Source: Acidobacteriota bacterium
GTDB lineage: Bacteria; Acidobacteriota; Terriglobia; Bryobacterales; Bryobacteraceae
Reading direction: 5' to 3'
DNA length: 64,000 nt
NCBI GenBank assembly: GCA_018268715.1
Contig: JAFDVZ010000016.1
Coordinates: 1 to 64,000, forward strand
Under the pieces are notes generated by a model. That model was not told the DNA's origin and made no database searches. It worked only from the letters and a program-made list of their open reading frames with translations. Made by a program: the position numbers and the translations under genes. This document shows positions 56,686 through 64,000 of the stretch, one piece after another; the first letter of the stretch is position 1; every line of letters starts with the position of its first letter.

Positions 56686-57471
56686 CTACGCGAGCCGGAT
56701 CGTCCCTTCCAGGTACAGCGCCGCTTTCCCGGAAAAGCGCACCCGCTCTCCCAGGTTCTCGCACCACAACTCGCCGCCGCGACGCGAAACCTGCCGCGCA
56801 TGGAGCGCCTTCTTGCCAAGCCTCCGCGACCAGTACGGAATCAGCGTGCAGTGCGCCGACCCGGTCACCGGATCCTCGGGCACGCCCTTGGCCGGCGCAA
56901 AGAAGCGCGACACGAAATCCACCTCGCCCGAGCCCGGCGCCGTGACGATGACGGCGAAGCGGTCCATTGCGGCCAGCAGTTCCATGTTCGGCTGAAGCGT
57001 GCGGACGTCGTCCTCGTGGGGGTAGACGACCAGGTAGTCGCGCGCCGCCTGGATCTCCACCGGCACGGTTCCCAGCGCCTCGATGAGGCGCTCATGCACC
57101 TGGCAGTGTTGCGGCGGGCGGGCCGGGAAATCGAGTGTGTAGAGTTCGCCGGAACGCTCGACCACCAGTTCTCCGCTGCGCGTCTGGAACGCCACCCTCT
57201 CGCCGCCCGGCTTCAGCTTCTCGAGGATCACATAGGCCGAGGCGAGCGTGGCGTGTCCGCACAGATCCACCTCCACGCCGGGCGTGAACCAGCGCAGGCG
57301 GTAGCCGTCCCCCTCGGCCACGAAGAACGCCGTTTCAGCGAGATTGTTCTCCGCCGCGATCGACTGCATCGTGGCGTCCGGAAGCCATTGATCGAGCGGG
57401 CAGATCGCCGCCGGATTGCCGGCAAACAGTGCGGACGCAAAGGCGTCCACCTGGTAGATCGGAATGTTCAT
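56686..57471 (-). CDS. PhzF-family epimerase/isomerase
   Basis: A 261-residue diaminopimelate-epimerase-fold enzyme of the PhzF/YddE family. Seen: IYQVDAFASALFAGNPAAIC, AAENNLAETAFFV with the catalytic Glu, LRWFTPGVEVDLCGHATLAS and EDPVTGSAHCTLIPYWSRRL. These are the family's conserved blocks. PhzF itself acts in phenazine synthesis, but most such genes have unknown substrates, and no other phenazine genes are here. It is a single gene, 39 bases downstream of a small conserved protein on the same strand. Confidence 0.9.
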   Translation of the reverse strand: MNIPIYQVDAFASALFAGNPAAICPLDQWLPDATMQSIAAENNLAETAFFVAEGDGYRLRWFTPGVEVDLCGHATLASAYVILEKLKPGGERVAFQTRSGELVVERSGELYTLDFPARPPQHCQVHERLIEALGTVPVEIQAARDYLVVYPHEDDVRTLQPNMELLAAMDRFAVIVTAPGSGEVDFVSRFFAPAKGVPEDPVTGSAHCTLIPYWSRRLGKKALHARQVSRRGGELWCENLGERVRFSGKAALYLEGTIRLA

Positions 57472-57510
57472 GTCCGTCCCTGGAAGGTATCACACCAGGG
57501 TCGCGTGCAG

Positions 57511-57777
57511 CTAGTGGAGGCGGTCGCGGTTCTTTTCGCTGGTCACCAATTCGTCGAAGATGGCCAGCACCTGCTTGCGGTAATAATACAACCGCCGAAG
57601 ATTATCGTGGAAATTCGGCTCGAAACGGTTTGAGCTCAGCCACTTCTCCAGCAGGTCCTTGGGGACGTCGATGTCCCGGCGCAACGCCTCGGCCGAGTGT
57701 CCACGGAGAAACAATCCGTAGAACATGGCGGCTTCACGCTGTGGAGCTAAAGGATCAGAGTCATCCCTGACAATCAT
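57511..57777 (-). CDS. Small conserved-looking helical protein (88 aa)
   Basis: An 88-residue soluble protein, mainly helical, starting MIVRDDSDPLAPQREAAMFY, with GLFLRGHSAEALRRDIDVPK resembling a helix-turn-helix (AEALRRDIDVPKDLLEKWL) and a following NFHDNLRRLYYYRKQVLAIF helix. This suggests DNA binding or protein contact but does not prove it. It has an excellent own promoter about 60-85 bases upstream. No family name can be given. Confidence 0.7.
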   Translation of the reverse strand: MIVRDDSDPLAPQREAAMFYGLFLRGHSAEALRRDIDVPKDLLEKWLSSNRFEPNFHDNLRRLYYYRKQVLAIFDELVTSEKNRDRLH

Positions 57778-57835
57778 GCGCTACCTAAATAGTGATCGCC
57801 CCCGTTTCCCAGTCCAGCTTGGGGCGGAAAAGGCC

Positions 57836-57864
57836 AGTATAAACAGCTCCGGCGCGGGGATCAA
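57836..57864 (-). promoter_or_regulatory. Strong sigma-70-type promoter
   Basis: TTGATC, exactly 17 bases, then TATACT on the minus strand. A transcript start near 57829 leaves a leader of about 50 bases before the small gene at 57777. This is the best promoter match I found in the window. Confidence 0.65.
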
Positions 57865-57945
57865 GTCAAATCGCCAGCGCCCGGAATGGCCATAACATTC
57901 AGATTCAACTTGCGATGTTTTGGTTTCCGAAAACGGGTATTCGCC

Positions 57946-58977
57946 TCAGTTGAGGAAGTAGGTCCGGTACAGCGTATCGCGCTGTTTCGGCACGAAGCCC
58001 GCGTCGCGAATCAGGCGCCGGAGCTGCTCCTCGGTGGCGCGATGGTGGGTTCCCGCCGCCGACACCACGTTCTCCTCGATCATGATGCTACCCACGTCAT
58101 TGCCGCCGAACTTCAGCCCGATCTGGCAGGTCTTGAGACCCGGCGTCACCCAGCTCGACTGGATGTTCAGGATGTTGTCGAGATACACCCGGGACAGCGC
58201 CAGCATCTTCAGGTACTCCACCGCCGTGGCTTCCTGCTTCACAAAGCGGCCGAGCGAGGTGTTCTCCCGCTGGAAGAACCACGGGATGAAGGCCGTGAAC
58301 CCGCCCGTCTCCTCCTGCAGTTGGCGAACCAGGTCGAAGTGGTTCAACCGCTGCTCGATGCTTTCTCCGACGCCGAACATCATCGTGGCGGTGGTCTTCA
58401 TCCCCAACTGGTGCGCCGTGCGATGCACGTCCACCCATTCATTGACCGAGCATTTCAGCCGGCTGATGCGATGCCGGACCCCGTCGTCCAGGATCTCCGC
58501 GCCGCCGCCCGGAATCGAGTCGAGCCCCGCGTCGCGCAGCCGCGCGATCGTATCGCGCAGCGAAATGCCGCTCACCTCGGCGATGTTGGTGATTTCCGGC
58601 GCCGAAAAGCAATGGCACCAGATGTCGAAGCGCTGCTTGATCGACCGCAGCAGGTCCTCATACCAGTCGATCTTCAGGTCTTTGTGCAGTCCGCCCTGCA
58701 TCAGGATGCCGGTGCCGCCCAGGTCGATGGTCTCCTGGATCTTCTCGAAGATGGTCTCCTTCGGCAGCACATAGCCTTCGGCGTGTCCCATCGGCCGGTA
58801 GAACGCGCAGAAGCTGCAGTACTCGGTGCAGAAGTTCGTGTAGTTGATGTTCCGGTCGATGATGTAGCTGACGACGTTGTCCGGGTGCAGTTTGCGGCGC
58901 ACCGCGTCGGCGGCCATGCCGATCCCGATCAGGTCGTCGCTGCGGTAGTAGTCGATCGCCTCTTGGCGCGTCATCAT
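57946..58977 (-). CDS. mqnC: Cyclic dehypoxanthinyl futalosine synthase
   Basis: A 343-residue radical SAM enzyme of the futalosine route to menaquinone, cyclising dehypoxanthine futalosine. Seen: NINYTNFCTEYCSFCAFYRP (cluster CxxxCxxC), GGTGILMQGGLHKDLKIDWY, HCFSAPEITNIAEVSG, TTATMMFGVGESIEQRLNHF and FIPWFFQRENTSLGR, which set MqnC apart from MqnE. Its ATG overlaps the mqnA stop by 4 bases (ATGA). With mqnA it makes a two-gene unit; mqnB, mqnD and mqnE are not in the window. Confidence 0.94.
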   Translation of the reverse strand: MMTRQEAIDYYRSDDLIGIGMAADAVRRKLHPDNVVSYIIDRNINYTNFCTEYCSFCAFYRPMGHAEGYVLPKETIFEKIQETIDLGGTGILMQGGLHKDLKIDWYEDLLRSIKQRFDIWCHCFSAPEITNIAEVSGISLRDTIARLRDAGLDSIPGGGAEILDDGVRHRISRLKCSVNEWVDVHRTAHQLGMKTTATMMFGVGESIEQRLNHFDLVRQLQEETGGFTAFIPWFFQRENTSLGRFVKQEATAVEYLKMLALSRVYLDNILNIQSSWVTPGLKTCQIGLKFGGNDVGSIMIEENVVSAAGTHHRATEEQLRRLIRDAGFVPKQRDTLYRTYFLN

Positions 58978-59786
58978 ACGGTCACCCCCTCCGGGCGAGG
59001 CTTCGGCGCGGTCCTCGCCGGCGCAAGTTGCGACGCCAGACGCAGAAATTCGCTCATGCCCCGGTATTCGGTTTCGCCCAGTTCAAGAACCAGATTCTCT
59101 GTTAGATATTGTCGCGCTAATCGGGCGGAAATGCCTCGCTGCGCGTGCTCCTGGTCGACGATTTCGTCCAGATGCTCGAGGCCGAAGCGGCAACTGTCGA
59201 TGAAGACCTCCTCGTGCGCCCGCGAGTGGATGTCGCTGCGTCCGGCCCACACGGCGAAAACCATGGGAAGGCCGGTCATCCGCATCCACTCCTCGCCCAG
59301 GTCCGTCACGTGCAAATGCTGCCCGCGCAGTTCGTCGGGGTCGATCACCAGCGCCGGATCGCCAATGATCAGGGCCGCGTCGGCCGCCTCGAGCATCGGC
59401 CTCAGTCGCGGAGGCATCGAGATCAGCGCCGGGTTCGTTCCATATACCTCGCCGAGGATCAGGCGGGAGAGCAGCACCGAGGTGCGCGAACTCGAGTCGG
59501 CCGCCACCACGCCGATCCGTTCGTAGGGAACCTTGGAGATCAGCAGGATCGTGCGCACCGCGCCCCGGCAGGCGATGCCGGCCCCGCGGTAGATCGCCAG
59601 GTCCCGTTCGAGCAGCGCCGCCGCCGGGACGATTCCGATATCCGCCTGGCCCGACAGCACCCGGTCGGCGCACACCGATGGAATGTCGAAGCTCAGATCG
59701 AAAATCCCCTGTTGCGGGCCGCGCGTCATGCCCCACACCAGCGGAACCGTGTTCAGATAGCTGACCGCGCAAACCCTAGGCTGCAT
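58974..59786 (-). CDS. mqnA: Chorismate dehydratase
   Basis: A 270-residue periplasmic-binding-protein-fold enzyme, the first step of the futalosine menaquinone pathway (chorismate to 3-enolpyruvoyl-benzoate). Seen: RVCAVSYLNTVPLVWGM, the family start, LSFDIPSVCADRVLSGQADI, GIVPAAALLER, ADSSSRTSVLLSRLILGEVY and ALIIGDPALVIDPDELRGQH. The start at 59786 is chosen over an ATG 12 bases upstream because GAGG is 7 bases before it and the family begins here. It is the first gene of mqnA-mqnC. Confidence 0.93.
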   Translation of the reverse strand: MQPRVCAVSYLNTVPLVWGMTRGPQQGIFDLSFDIPSVCADRVLSGQADIGIVPAAALLERDLAIYRGAGIACRGAVRTILLISKVPYERIGVVAADSSSRTSVLLSRLILGEVYGTNPALISMPPRLRPMLEAADAALIIGDPALVIDPDELRGQHLHVTDLGEEWMRMTGLPMVFAVWAGRSDIHSRAHEEVFIDSCRFGLEHLDEIVDQEHAQRGISARLARQYLTENLVLELGETEYRGMSEFLRLASQLAPARTAPKPRPEGVTV

Positions 59787-59877
59787 GATCAACCTCATCG
59801 GCGGATGATTGGGATGCGCGATGGAACGCGAGAAGGAGAGATACAAAGCTCAACTTCTAATAGTATCGCGATCGTTC

Positions 59878-62424
59878 TTACTGGATCGATATTGTCGCGG
59901 ACGCCGAGACGATCCCGGCATAGGCGACGTACATCGTCACCTGCGATCCCGTTTGAACGTCGTTTGAGAGCGTGAATTGGATCAGGGCTCCTCCCGTCAC
60001 CGGCGCCACCGAGAACGCCGTCAGCGTCTGGCCTCCGATCGAAACCGTGATGGAGCCCGGGTCCGCTGTCAGGATCGAATCGGGGTAACCGGCCACGTAC
60101 AGGCCAACCACCGATCCGGGATGCGCGGGATGGGCCGCGTCCAGGGCGATTCCGCCGCCCCAATAGCCTCCCGTGATCAGCGGAGCGGGGGGATTCACGT
60201 TCATCAGCACGGGCTGGATCGCATCGGCGTTCTGCACCTGCAACTTGACGGTTGCCGGGCCAATCGCGAGGCCGGCCGGCACCTGGAACACCACTTGGCT
60301 GTTATCCGAGGAGACCACAAACGCCGATTGTCCGCCGACGTTCAGCGACAGTGCGCTGGGCGGCGCCGCCAGCGTGGGAACGCTCAGCAGGGCCAGTCCG
60401 CCAACGCTCGCGCCGGTCGTTCCGGCCACCGCGTCCACCACCGGCGGAACGATGACCAGCGGCGTCTTGGACGGCGCCGCGGTGATCTGGAAGCCCTGGG
60501 CTAACTCAACCAATTGCAGGCCCGTCGCCACCGTCACGCTGGTTGCCCCCGGCGTGGCGGTCGCTCCGATGCTGACGTTCATGACGATGCGGTTCGGCCC
60601 GGTCACCCACAACCGTCGCACCACGACATCGCTCGATCCGAAACCGACCACCGTCTGGCCATCGATGAAGGACGTGTTCACGCCGTCGATTTCGACCATG
60701 GCCTCGGAACCCGCCCACAGCGCCGGCGGCGCCACCACGCTGATCGATGGGACCGCGTCGGAGGCGTCGTACTGATAGCTCGGTCCGCCGCTGGGTTGGG
60801 TGAATAGCGAACTCTGTCCATCGCCGTTCAACGCCACCACGTTGGCCCGATGTCCCGGCAGTGCCGCCGGCGGCGTCACCACCAGGCTCCCGTCCGGGTT
60901 CTGTTTGACGATCACCGCCTGCGCGCCGTCAAAGTAGATGCGCGTGGTGGAGTCGAAATTGTTTCCCGCGATCACCGCCGCCCGCGCGCCCTTTTCGTCG
61001 GTTGCGGGCGTCACTGACGAGATCATCGGGCCCTGGTTGGAAACCAGCAGCAGGCCGGAGGGCAGCACGTAGACGTCGTCGGTGGTGGAAAACAGCAGGT
61101 GGCGCGGTCCGGGCGCCCAGGAGAACACCGGCGCCACGTAGAACTGCATGTAAGGATTCGAATAATACCGCACCGAACCCGGCCGAACCGAGGCGCCGGA
61201 GGCCGCCAGTACCCCGACATTCAAACCCGATGCGAGCTGATTGGCGCCCGGCACCAGGCCGACGCCGGTCGCCACCAGCGTGGATCCGTTTCCAGTGCCG
61301 AGAATCGGCGCCGGATACACCGCGTTCTGTCCGTAGTAACCGTATACGGTGACCGACGACAGGGCCGGAGCCTGTCGCGACGCAACGTTGAAGTTGATCC
61401 CGTTCACCACCTGGCCCGCGCTCACGAACACCGTCGTGGCGGAGTTCGGATCGCGCGTGCCCGGGTAGAACTGCGTCGTGAAATAGCCCGACATCGGGAT
61501 GGCCGCGCCCGAGCTGTCGAGCGGCGGACGGATGTTGGCGGGCGTCGTCTCTCCGGTGAAGGCGGGGGGCAGCGGATGAGCGTAGACGTAGTAGCTGCCC
61601 GGAGGCAGGCCCTGTAGCGTGAAGGTCCCGTCGGGGTTGGTCAGCGTGCTCACCGTCGGACCGATCGGCGAAATAGCGACCACCGAAGCCAGGTTTGCGC
61701 CGGACCCGTTCATCGTCACCTGACCGCTCATGGAGCCGGTGCGGGGCAGAAACGTCGCGCTCGGATACAGGATCGAGATTCCGGCCACGTCGTCGTCGGC
61801 AAGCGGCCTGGCGCGCGTGGTGGCGCGAGTGATTTCGGTCGACATCACAGAGGAGGTGAGCGTGTGCTGCAACCCCAGGGAGTGGCCGATCTCGTGCACC
61901 AGCGTGCGGAACAGCCGTTCGGCGAAGCTCGGCGTATCGTGCAGGTCCTTGCGGATCTTGACGATGCCTCGGGTGATCGGATAGAACGTCGTGCCGTTGC
62001 TCGCTGTCGTCAGGGAGCCGATGCTCTGAATGCCGCCCAGCGCGTTCAGGCCCGGGGGGATGTCGTCGTCAAACACGATATCCACGCCCGGCGTGCTTTG
62101 AGGCGCGCCGATCGTGGCCAGTCCGCCGAACGCAATCCGGAGGTCGGAACTGCCGACGTCGTTCCAGGCTTTGGCGGCCATGCGGATCTGGCTGATCAAG
62201 CCCGGCAGCGAATCGCCCGTGGCCAGTTGCGTCGGCGTTTGGTCGGAGATGAAGTAATACAGCGTCTTACTTTTGAGCGCCGTAAGGTCGTACTTTTCGG
62301 GAATCGGAACAAACGGGCCGGTGCGGCTGGTGAAGTGGATGAAGTGATAGTAGCCCGACGCGGCCGAAGACAACAGCAGCAGGCTTGCCGCCACCGTGGT
62401 CAATCTGCGCGTCGTGGTCTTCAT
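59878..62424 (-). CDS. Secreted matrixin-type metalloprotease with TIG-like repeats
   Basis: An 848-residue exported protein. Order: signal peptide (TTVAASLLLLSSAASGY); a metzincin catalytic domain at about 60-225 with LVHEIGHSLGLQHTLTSSVM, containing HExxHxxGxxH and the Met-turn in SSVMS; a carboxypeptidase-regulatory-like domain at about 230-350 (GSMSGQVTMNGSGANLASVV; GTFTLQGLPPGSYYVYAHPL); and then several IPT/TIG-like beta domains and a C-terminal beta domain ending VAYAGIVSASATISIQ. It probably degrades an extracellular protein or binds carbohydrate and cleaves nearby. It follows a small exported protein gene by 1 base, so the two are coexpressed. Confidence 0.9.
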   Translation of the reverse strand: MKTTTRRLTTVAASLLLLSSAASGYYHFIHFTSRTGPFVPIPEKYDLTALKSKTLYYFISDQTPTQLATGDSLPGLISQIRMAAKAWNDVGSSDLRIAFGGLATIGAPQSTPGVDIVFDDDIPPGLNALGGIQSIGSLTTASNGTTFYPITRGIVKIRKDLHDTPSFAERLFRTLVHEIGHSLGLQHTLTSSVMSTEITRATTRARPLADDDVAGISILYPSATFLPRTGSMSGQVTMNGSGANLASVVAISPIGPTVSTLTNPDGTFTLQGLPPGSYYVYAHPLPPAFTGETTPANIRPPLDSSGAAIPMSGYFTTQFYPGTRDPNSATTVFVSAGQVVNGINFNVASRQAPALSSVTVYGYYGQNAVYPAPILGTGNGSTLVATGVGLVPGANQLASGLNVGVLAASGASVRPGSVRYYSNPYMQFYVAPVFSWAPGPRHLLFSTTDDVYVLPSGLLLVSNQGPMISSVTPATDEKGARAAVIAGNNFDSTTRIYFDGAQAVIVKQNPDGSLVVTPPAALPGHRANVVALNGDGQSSLFTQPSGGPSYQYDASDAVPSISVVAPPALWAGSEAMVEIDGVNTSFIDGQTVVGFGSSDVVVRRLWVTGPNRIVMNVSIGATATPGATSVTVATGLQLVELAQGFQITAAPSKTPLVIVPPVVDAVAGTTGASVGGLALLSVPTLAAPPSALSLNVGGQSAFVVSSDNSQVVFQVPAGLAIGPATVKLQVQNADAIQPVLMNVNPPAPLITGGYWGGGIALDAAHPAHPGSVVGLYVAGYPDSILTADPGSITVSIGGQTLTAFSVAPVTGGALIQFTLSNDVQTGSQVTMYVAYAGIVSASATISIQ

Positions 62425-62425
62425 G

Positions 62426-62983
62426 CTACTTGCTCGCCAGTCCGTAGCTTTGCATCGTCGTGCGGAACGCCGCCAGGGGAAGACGGAATCCGCTGTCGGT
62501 CACCGGAGTCCCGGCGCTGTCCACCATCGGCTCGGCCGACGCGTTGCGGTAGAGAATGGTGGCGCCGGATGCGTCGACCTTCTCCGTCAACAGCCCTTGC
62601 GACAGTCCCATGATCTGCGTCAAACCGGTCCGGCTGGTCCACAGGAAGAAGACATACTCGATGTTGGGCTCGAGCGTAGGCGCGCCGGGGAATGTCTGCC
62701 GGATGTTGCCCACCGTGCCGCCCGGAACCGCCAGATCCATGCGGACGCCGTCCAACCCCTTCCAGCGCTCCACGATCTGGAGCGTGTAATGGGTGTAGAT
62801 CATGCCGCCGCGGCCCGCCGTGCCCCGGTAACTCGTTGAGGAGCTGATGACTTTGGCTCGTACGATGTCGGTGCTCTTCTGCACCAGGTCATCCGTTGTC
62901 AGCTTCTCGAGTGTGGCCCCGCTTACACTCCCGAGGGACGTCGCGATGAGCGCGAAAATCCCAAGGGTGTGACGAGGCGTCAT
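62426..62983 (-). CDS. Small exported protein upstream of the matrixin
   Basis: A 185-residue exported protein: signal peptide MTPRHTLGIFALIATSLGSV then SGATL, followed by a single beta-rich domain (STDIVRAKVISSSTSYRGTA; IYTHYTLQIVERWKGLDGVR; YVFFLWTSRTGLTQIMGLSQ; ASAEPMVDSAGTPVTDSGF). I recognise the style of small beta domains found beside acidobacterial matrixins, but no named family. The stop is 1 base from the matrixin start, so a joint role such as an inhibitor, chaperone or adhesion partner is plausible. Its start codon lies inside a hairpin. Confidence 0.75.
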   Translation of the reverse strand: MTPRHTLGIFALIATSLGSVSGATLEKLTTDDLVQKSTDIVRAKVISSSTSYRGTAGRGGMIYTHYTLQIVERWKGLDGVRMDLAVPGGTVGNIRQTFPGAPTLEPNIEYVFFLWTSRTGLTQIMGLSQGLLTEKVDASGATILYRNASAEPMVDSAGTPVTDSGFRLPLAAFRTTMQSYGLASK

Positions 62984-63000
62984 GTCGATTTCGTGACATG
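62981..63000 (-). promoter_or_regulatory. Hairpin covering the start codon
   Basis: In the minus-strand mRNA CATGTC (63000-62995) pairs perfectly with GACATG (62986-62981) across 8 bases, so the ATG of the small exported protein gene is inside the stem. No Shine-Dalgarno site is seen. It could lower or regulate translation of this gene and the matrixin. Confidence 0.35.
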
Positions 63001-63118
63001 CACGTCGCTGGCCATTTGAAATTATTGAGCGGATTGGGGCTTAGCGGCTGGCGTTGGGCTAGAGTGTGGAATCGCGACACGCAAGTTGGGACACATTGTT
63101 CCACTTTGGGTTTCCACG

Positions 63119-64000
63119 TTACCCTCGTTTGCCGCGCCGGACCACCAGAATCGGGACATTCAGCGCGTGCCGCACCGCGTCGATCGTACGTCCGAAGATC
63201 AGGTCCTTGATCGCGCCGTGGCCGTGCGCGCCCATCACGATCAGGTCCGGCGAGTTCGCCTTGGCCCACTCGACGATGGTCGCCCGCGGGCTCTTGCCGG
63301 TCGTGATCACCAGGTGCGCGTCAATGGACTGTTTCCTCAGGCTTTCCGCGATCGCCTCGAAATAGTCCCGGCCGGCCTCGACCTCCGCGGTCGACGACAA
63401 CGAGCCGTACAGTTGGCTCGGAACATCCTCTTCTATATGGAGTAGGTGGAGTTCCGACCCGTGGGCCTTGGCCAGGGCGGCGGCGTGCGCCACCGTCTCG
63501 CGGTCGCCGTCGGAATGGTCGAGCGGCAGCAGGATGCGGCGGTAGGCGGGGGCGGACCAGTCGTCGGGCACGCCGGCGGGCAGCGCCACGTGGCCTCGGC
63601 GGAGCTCGCGCAGCATCCGGGGCAGCACGGGCTCGAAGGTGATCCACAACAGAAGCGCCCCCAGGAAGAGAAGGATCGGCGCGAGACCCGCCGCGAGCCA
63701 GATCCGGTACGCGCCGGCCGCTTCCATCCACTCCGAGAGCTCCATGCTGACCAGCCGTACGTTCAGCAGCACGATGACGGCGGCGATCACCCAGGAAATG
63801 GCGGCCCAGACGCGCGTGTTGGCCAGCTCGCCCATGCGTTTCCGGTCGCTCGTAAACTGAACCAGCGGAATCACCGCGAACGGCAACTGGAGCGAAAGCA
63901 CTACCTGGCTTAGAATCAATAACTTATAGGTTCCCTTGTCCCCGGCGAAGTAAATCGTCAGGGCGGCCGGAATCACCGCCAGCGTCCGCGTGATGAACCG
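63119..64000 (-). CDS. Nramp-type metal transporter fused to a UspA domain (partial)
   Basis: The frame is open to the right edge, so only the last 293 residues are present. The first part has the last Nramp/MntH helices: RFITRTLAVIPAALTIYFAG, LLILSQVVLSLQLPFAVIPL and VQFTSDRKRMGELAN, which are family hallmarks of divalent metal:proton symporters (Mn, Fe). Two further helices follow, then at about residue 150 of the visible part a universal stress domain: AYRRILLPLDHSDGDRETVA ... PDLIVMGAHGHGAIKDLIFG, RTIDAVRHALNVPILVVRRG. The ATP-site pattern G-x2-G-x9-G is kept, though the last S/T is replaced by Arg with Thr next to it. The fusion may link metal uptake to nucleotide level. Confidence 0.85.
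   Translation of the reverse strand, partial: RFITRTLAVIPAALTIYFAGDKGTYKLLILSQVVLSLQLPFAVIPLVQFTSDRKRMGELANTRVWAAISWVIAAVIVLLNVRLVSMELSEWMEAAGAYRIWLAAGLAPILLFLGALLLWITFEPVLPRMLRELRRGHVALPAGVPDDWSAPAYRRILLPLDHSDGDRETVAHAAALAKAHGSELHLLHIEEDVPSQLYGSLSSTAEVEAGRDYFEAIAESLRKQSIDAHLVITTGKSPRATIVEWAKANSPDLIVMGAHGHGAIKDLIFGRTIDAVRHALNVPILVVRRGKRG

Noticed and set aside
1..64000. tRNA genes, CRISPR arrays, insertion sequences or prophage genes
   Set aside because: I scanned for TpsiC-loop sequences, regularly spaced repeats, transposase motifs and phage structural proteins and saw none; tRNAscan-SE and ISfinder-type searches would be decisive.

Overview
This window is a high-GC bacterial chromosome segment, about 92-95% coding by eye, with 63 protein genes supported, one probable 6S RNA, and no rRNA, tRNA, CRISPR array or insertion sequence that I could find. 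The gene content points to Acidobacteriota, most likely the Solibacter/Bryobacter group (inference from gene families, not from a marker gene search). The signs are: an Oar-like TonB receptor with an N-terminal carboxypeptidase-regulatory-like domain, an orphan MacB/FtsX-type permease of about 800 residues, several Tat-leader Gfo/Idh/MocA and related sugar enzymes, a DUF1080 (3-keto-disaccharide hydrolase) protein, a matrixin with TIG-like repeats, futalosine-pathway menaquinone genes and an HpnE-type squalene enzyme.

Region by region. 0-6.5 kb, mostly minus strand: a GRP-family sugar transporter preceded by a 35-residue membrane peptide, two small proteins, a sugar-acid dehydratase with a hexuronate-type MFS carrier, HicA/HicB, and ymdB. 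6.5-6.8 kb: a probable 6S RNA upstream of ymdB. 6.8-11.3 kb: an unknown protein, a gamma-glutamyltransferase, an unknown protein with a hairpin leader, and a GH88 hydrolase. 11.4-15.2 kb, plus strand: a tightly coupled four-gene cassette of an isocitrate-lyase-family lyase, LeuC-like and LeuD-like hydro-lyase subunits, and an isocitrate/homoisocitrate-dehydrogenase-like enzyme. This is the most interesting metabolic unit here. 15.2-18.9 kb: an HExxH protein, SDR and Gfo/Idh/MocA oxidoreductases, an RpiB with a Tat-like leader, and a secreted two-repeat protein.

19-25.5 kb: delta-1-pyrroline-5-carboxylate dehydrogenase, then a fully overlapped pxpB-pxpC-MFS-pxpA unit (5-oxoproline to glutamate), converging on hpnE. 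26-32.7 kb: a chain of overlapping genes (DJ-1/PfpI, methyltransferase, Uma2 nuclease fold, a spermidine/putrescine-type ABC importer potABCD, an ECF sigma factor and its ChrR-like cupin anti-sigma). 32.7-39.4 kb: two membrane glycosyltransferases, the orphan FtsX-type permease and a radical SAM protein. 39.5-43.7 kb: the ileS-lspA-lgt operon, where lgt appears to start at ATT.

43.8-53 kb: a TonB-dependent receptor with a clear terminator, then a cluster of exported sugar enzymes (DUF1080, Tat Gfo/Idh/MocA, Tat enolase-superfamily dehydratase) and a Tat class-V aminotransferase with a membrane partner. 52.5-58 kb: a B3/4-domain protein divergent from an XRE-cupin regulator, a four-heme cytochrome, DUF1223, PhzF and a small conserved protein. 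58-59.8 kb: mqnC and mqnA. 59.9-63 kb: a secreted matrixin and its small exported neighbour. The right edge cuts an Nramp-type metal transporter fused to a UspA domain.

Two larger patterns stand out. Many enzymes usually found in the cytoplasm carry Tat-like leaders. Also, by eye the plus strand is C-rich up to about 15 kb and G-rich from about 16 to 38 kb, whatever the gene direction, then drifts back, which suggests a rearranged segment. The first 131 bases hold only sequence past the end of the first gene and show no supportable feature. No gene-free stretch exceeds about 340 bases, and the longest (6495-6829) holds the 6S RNA.
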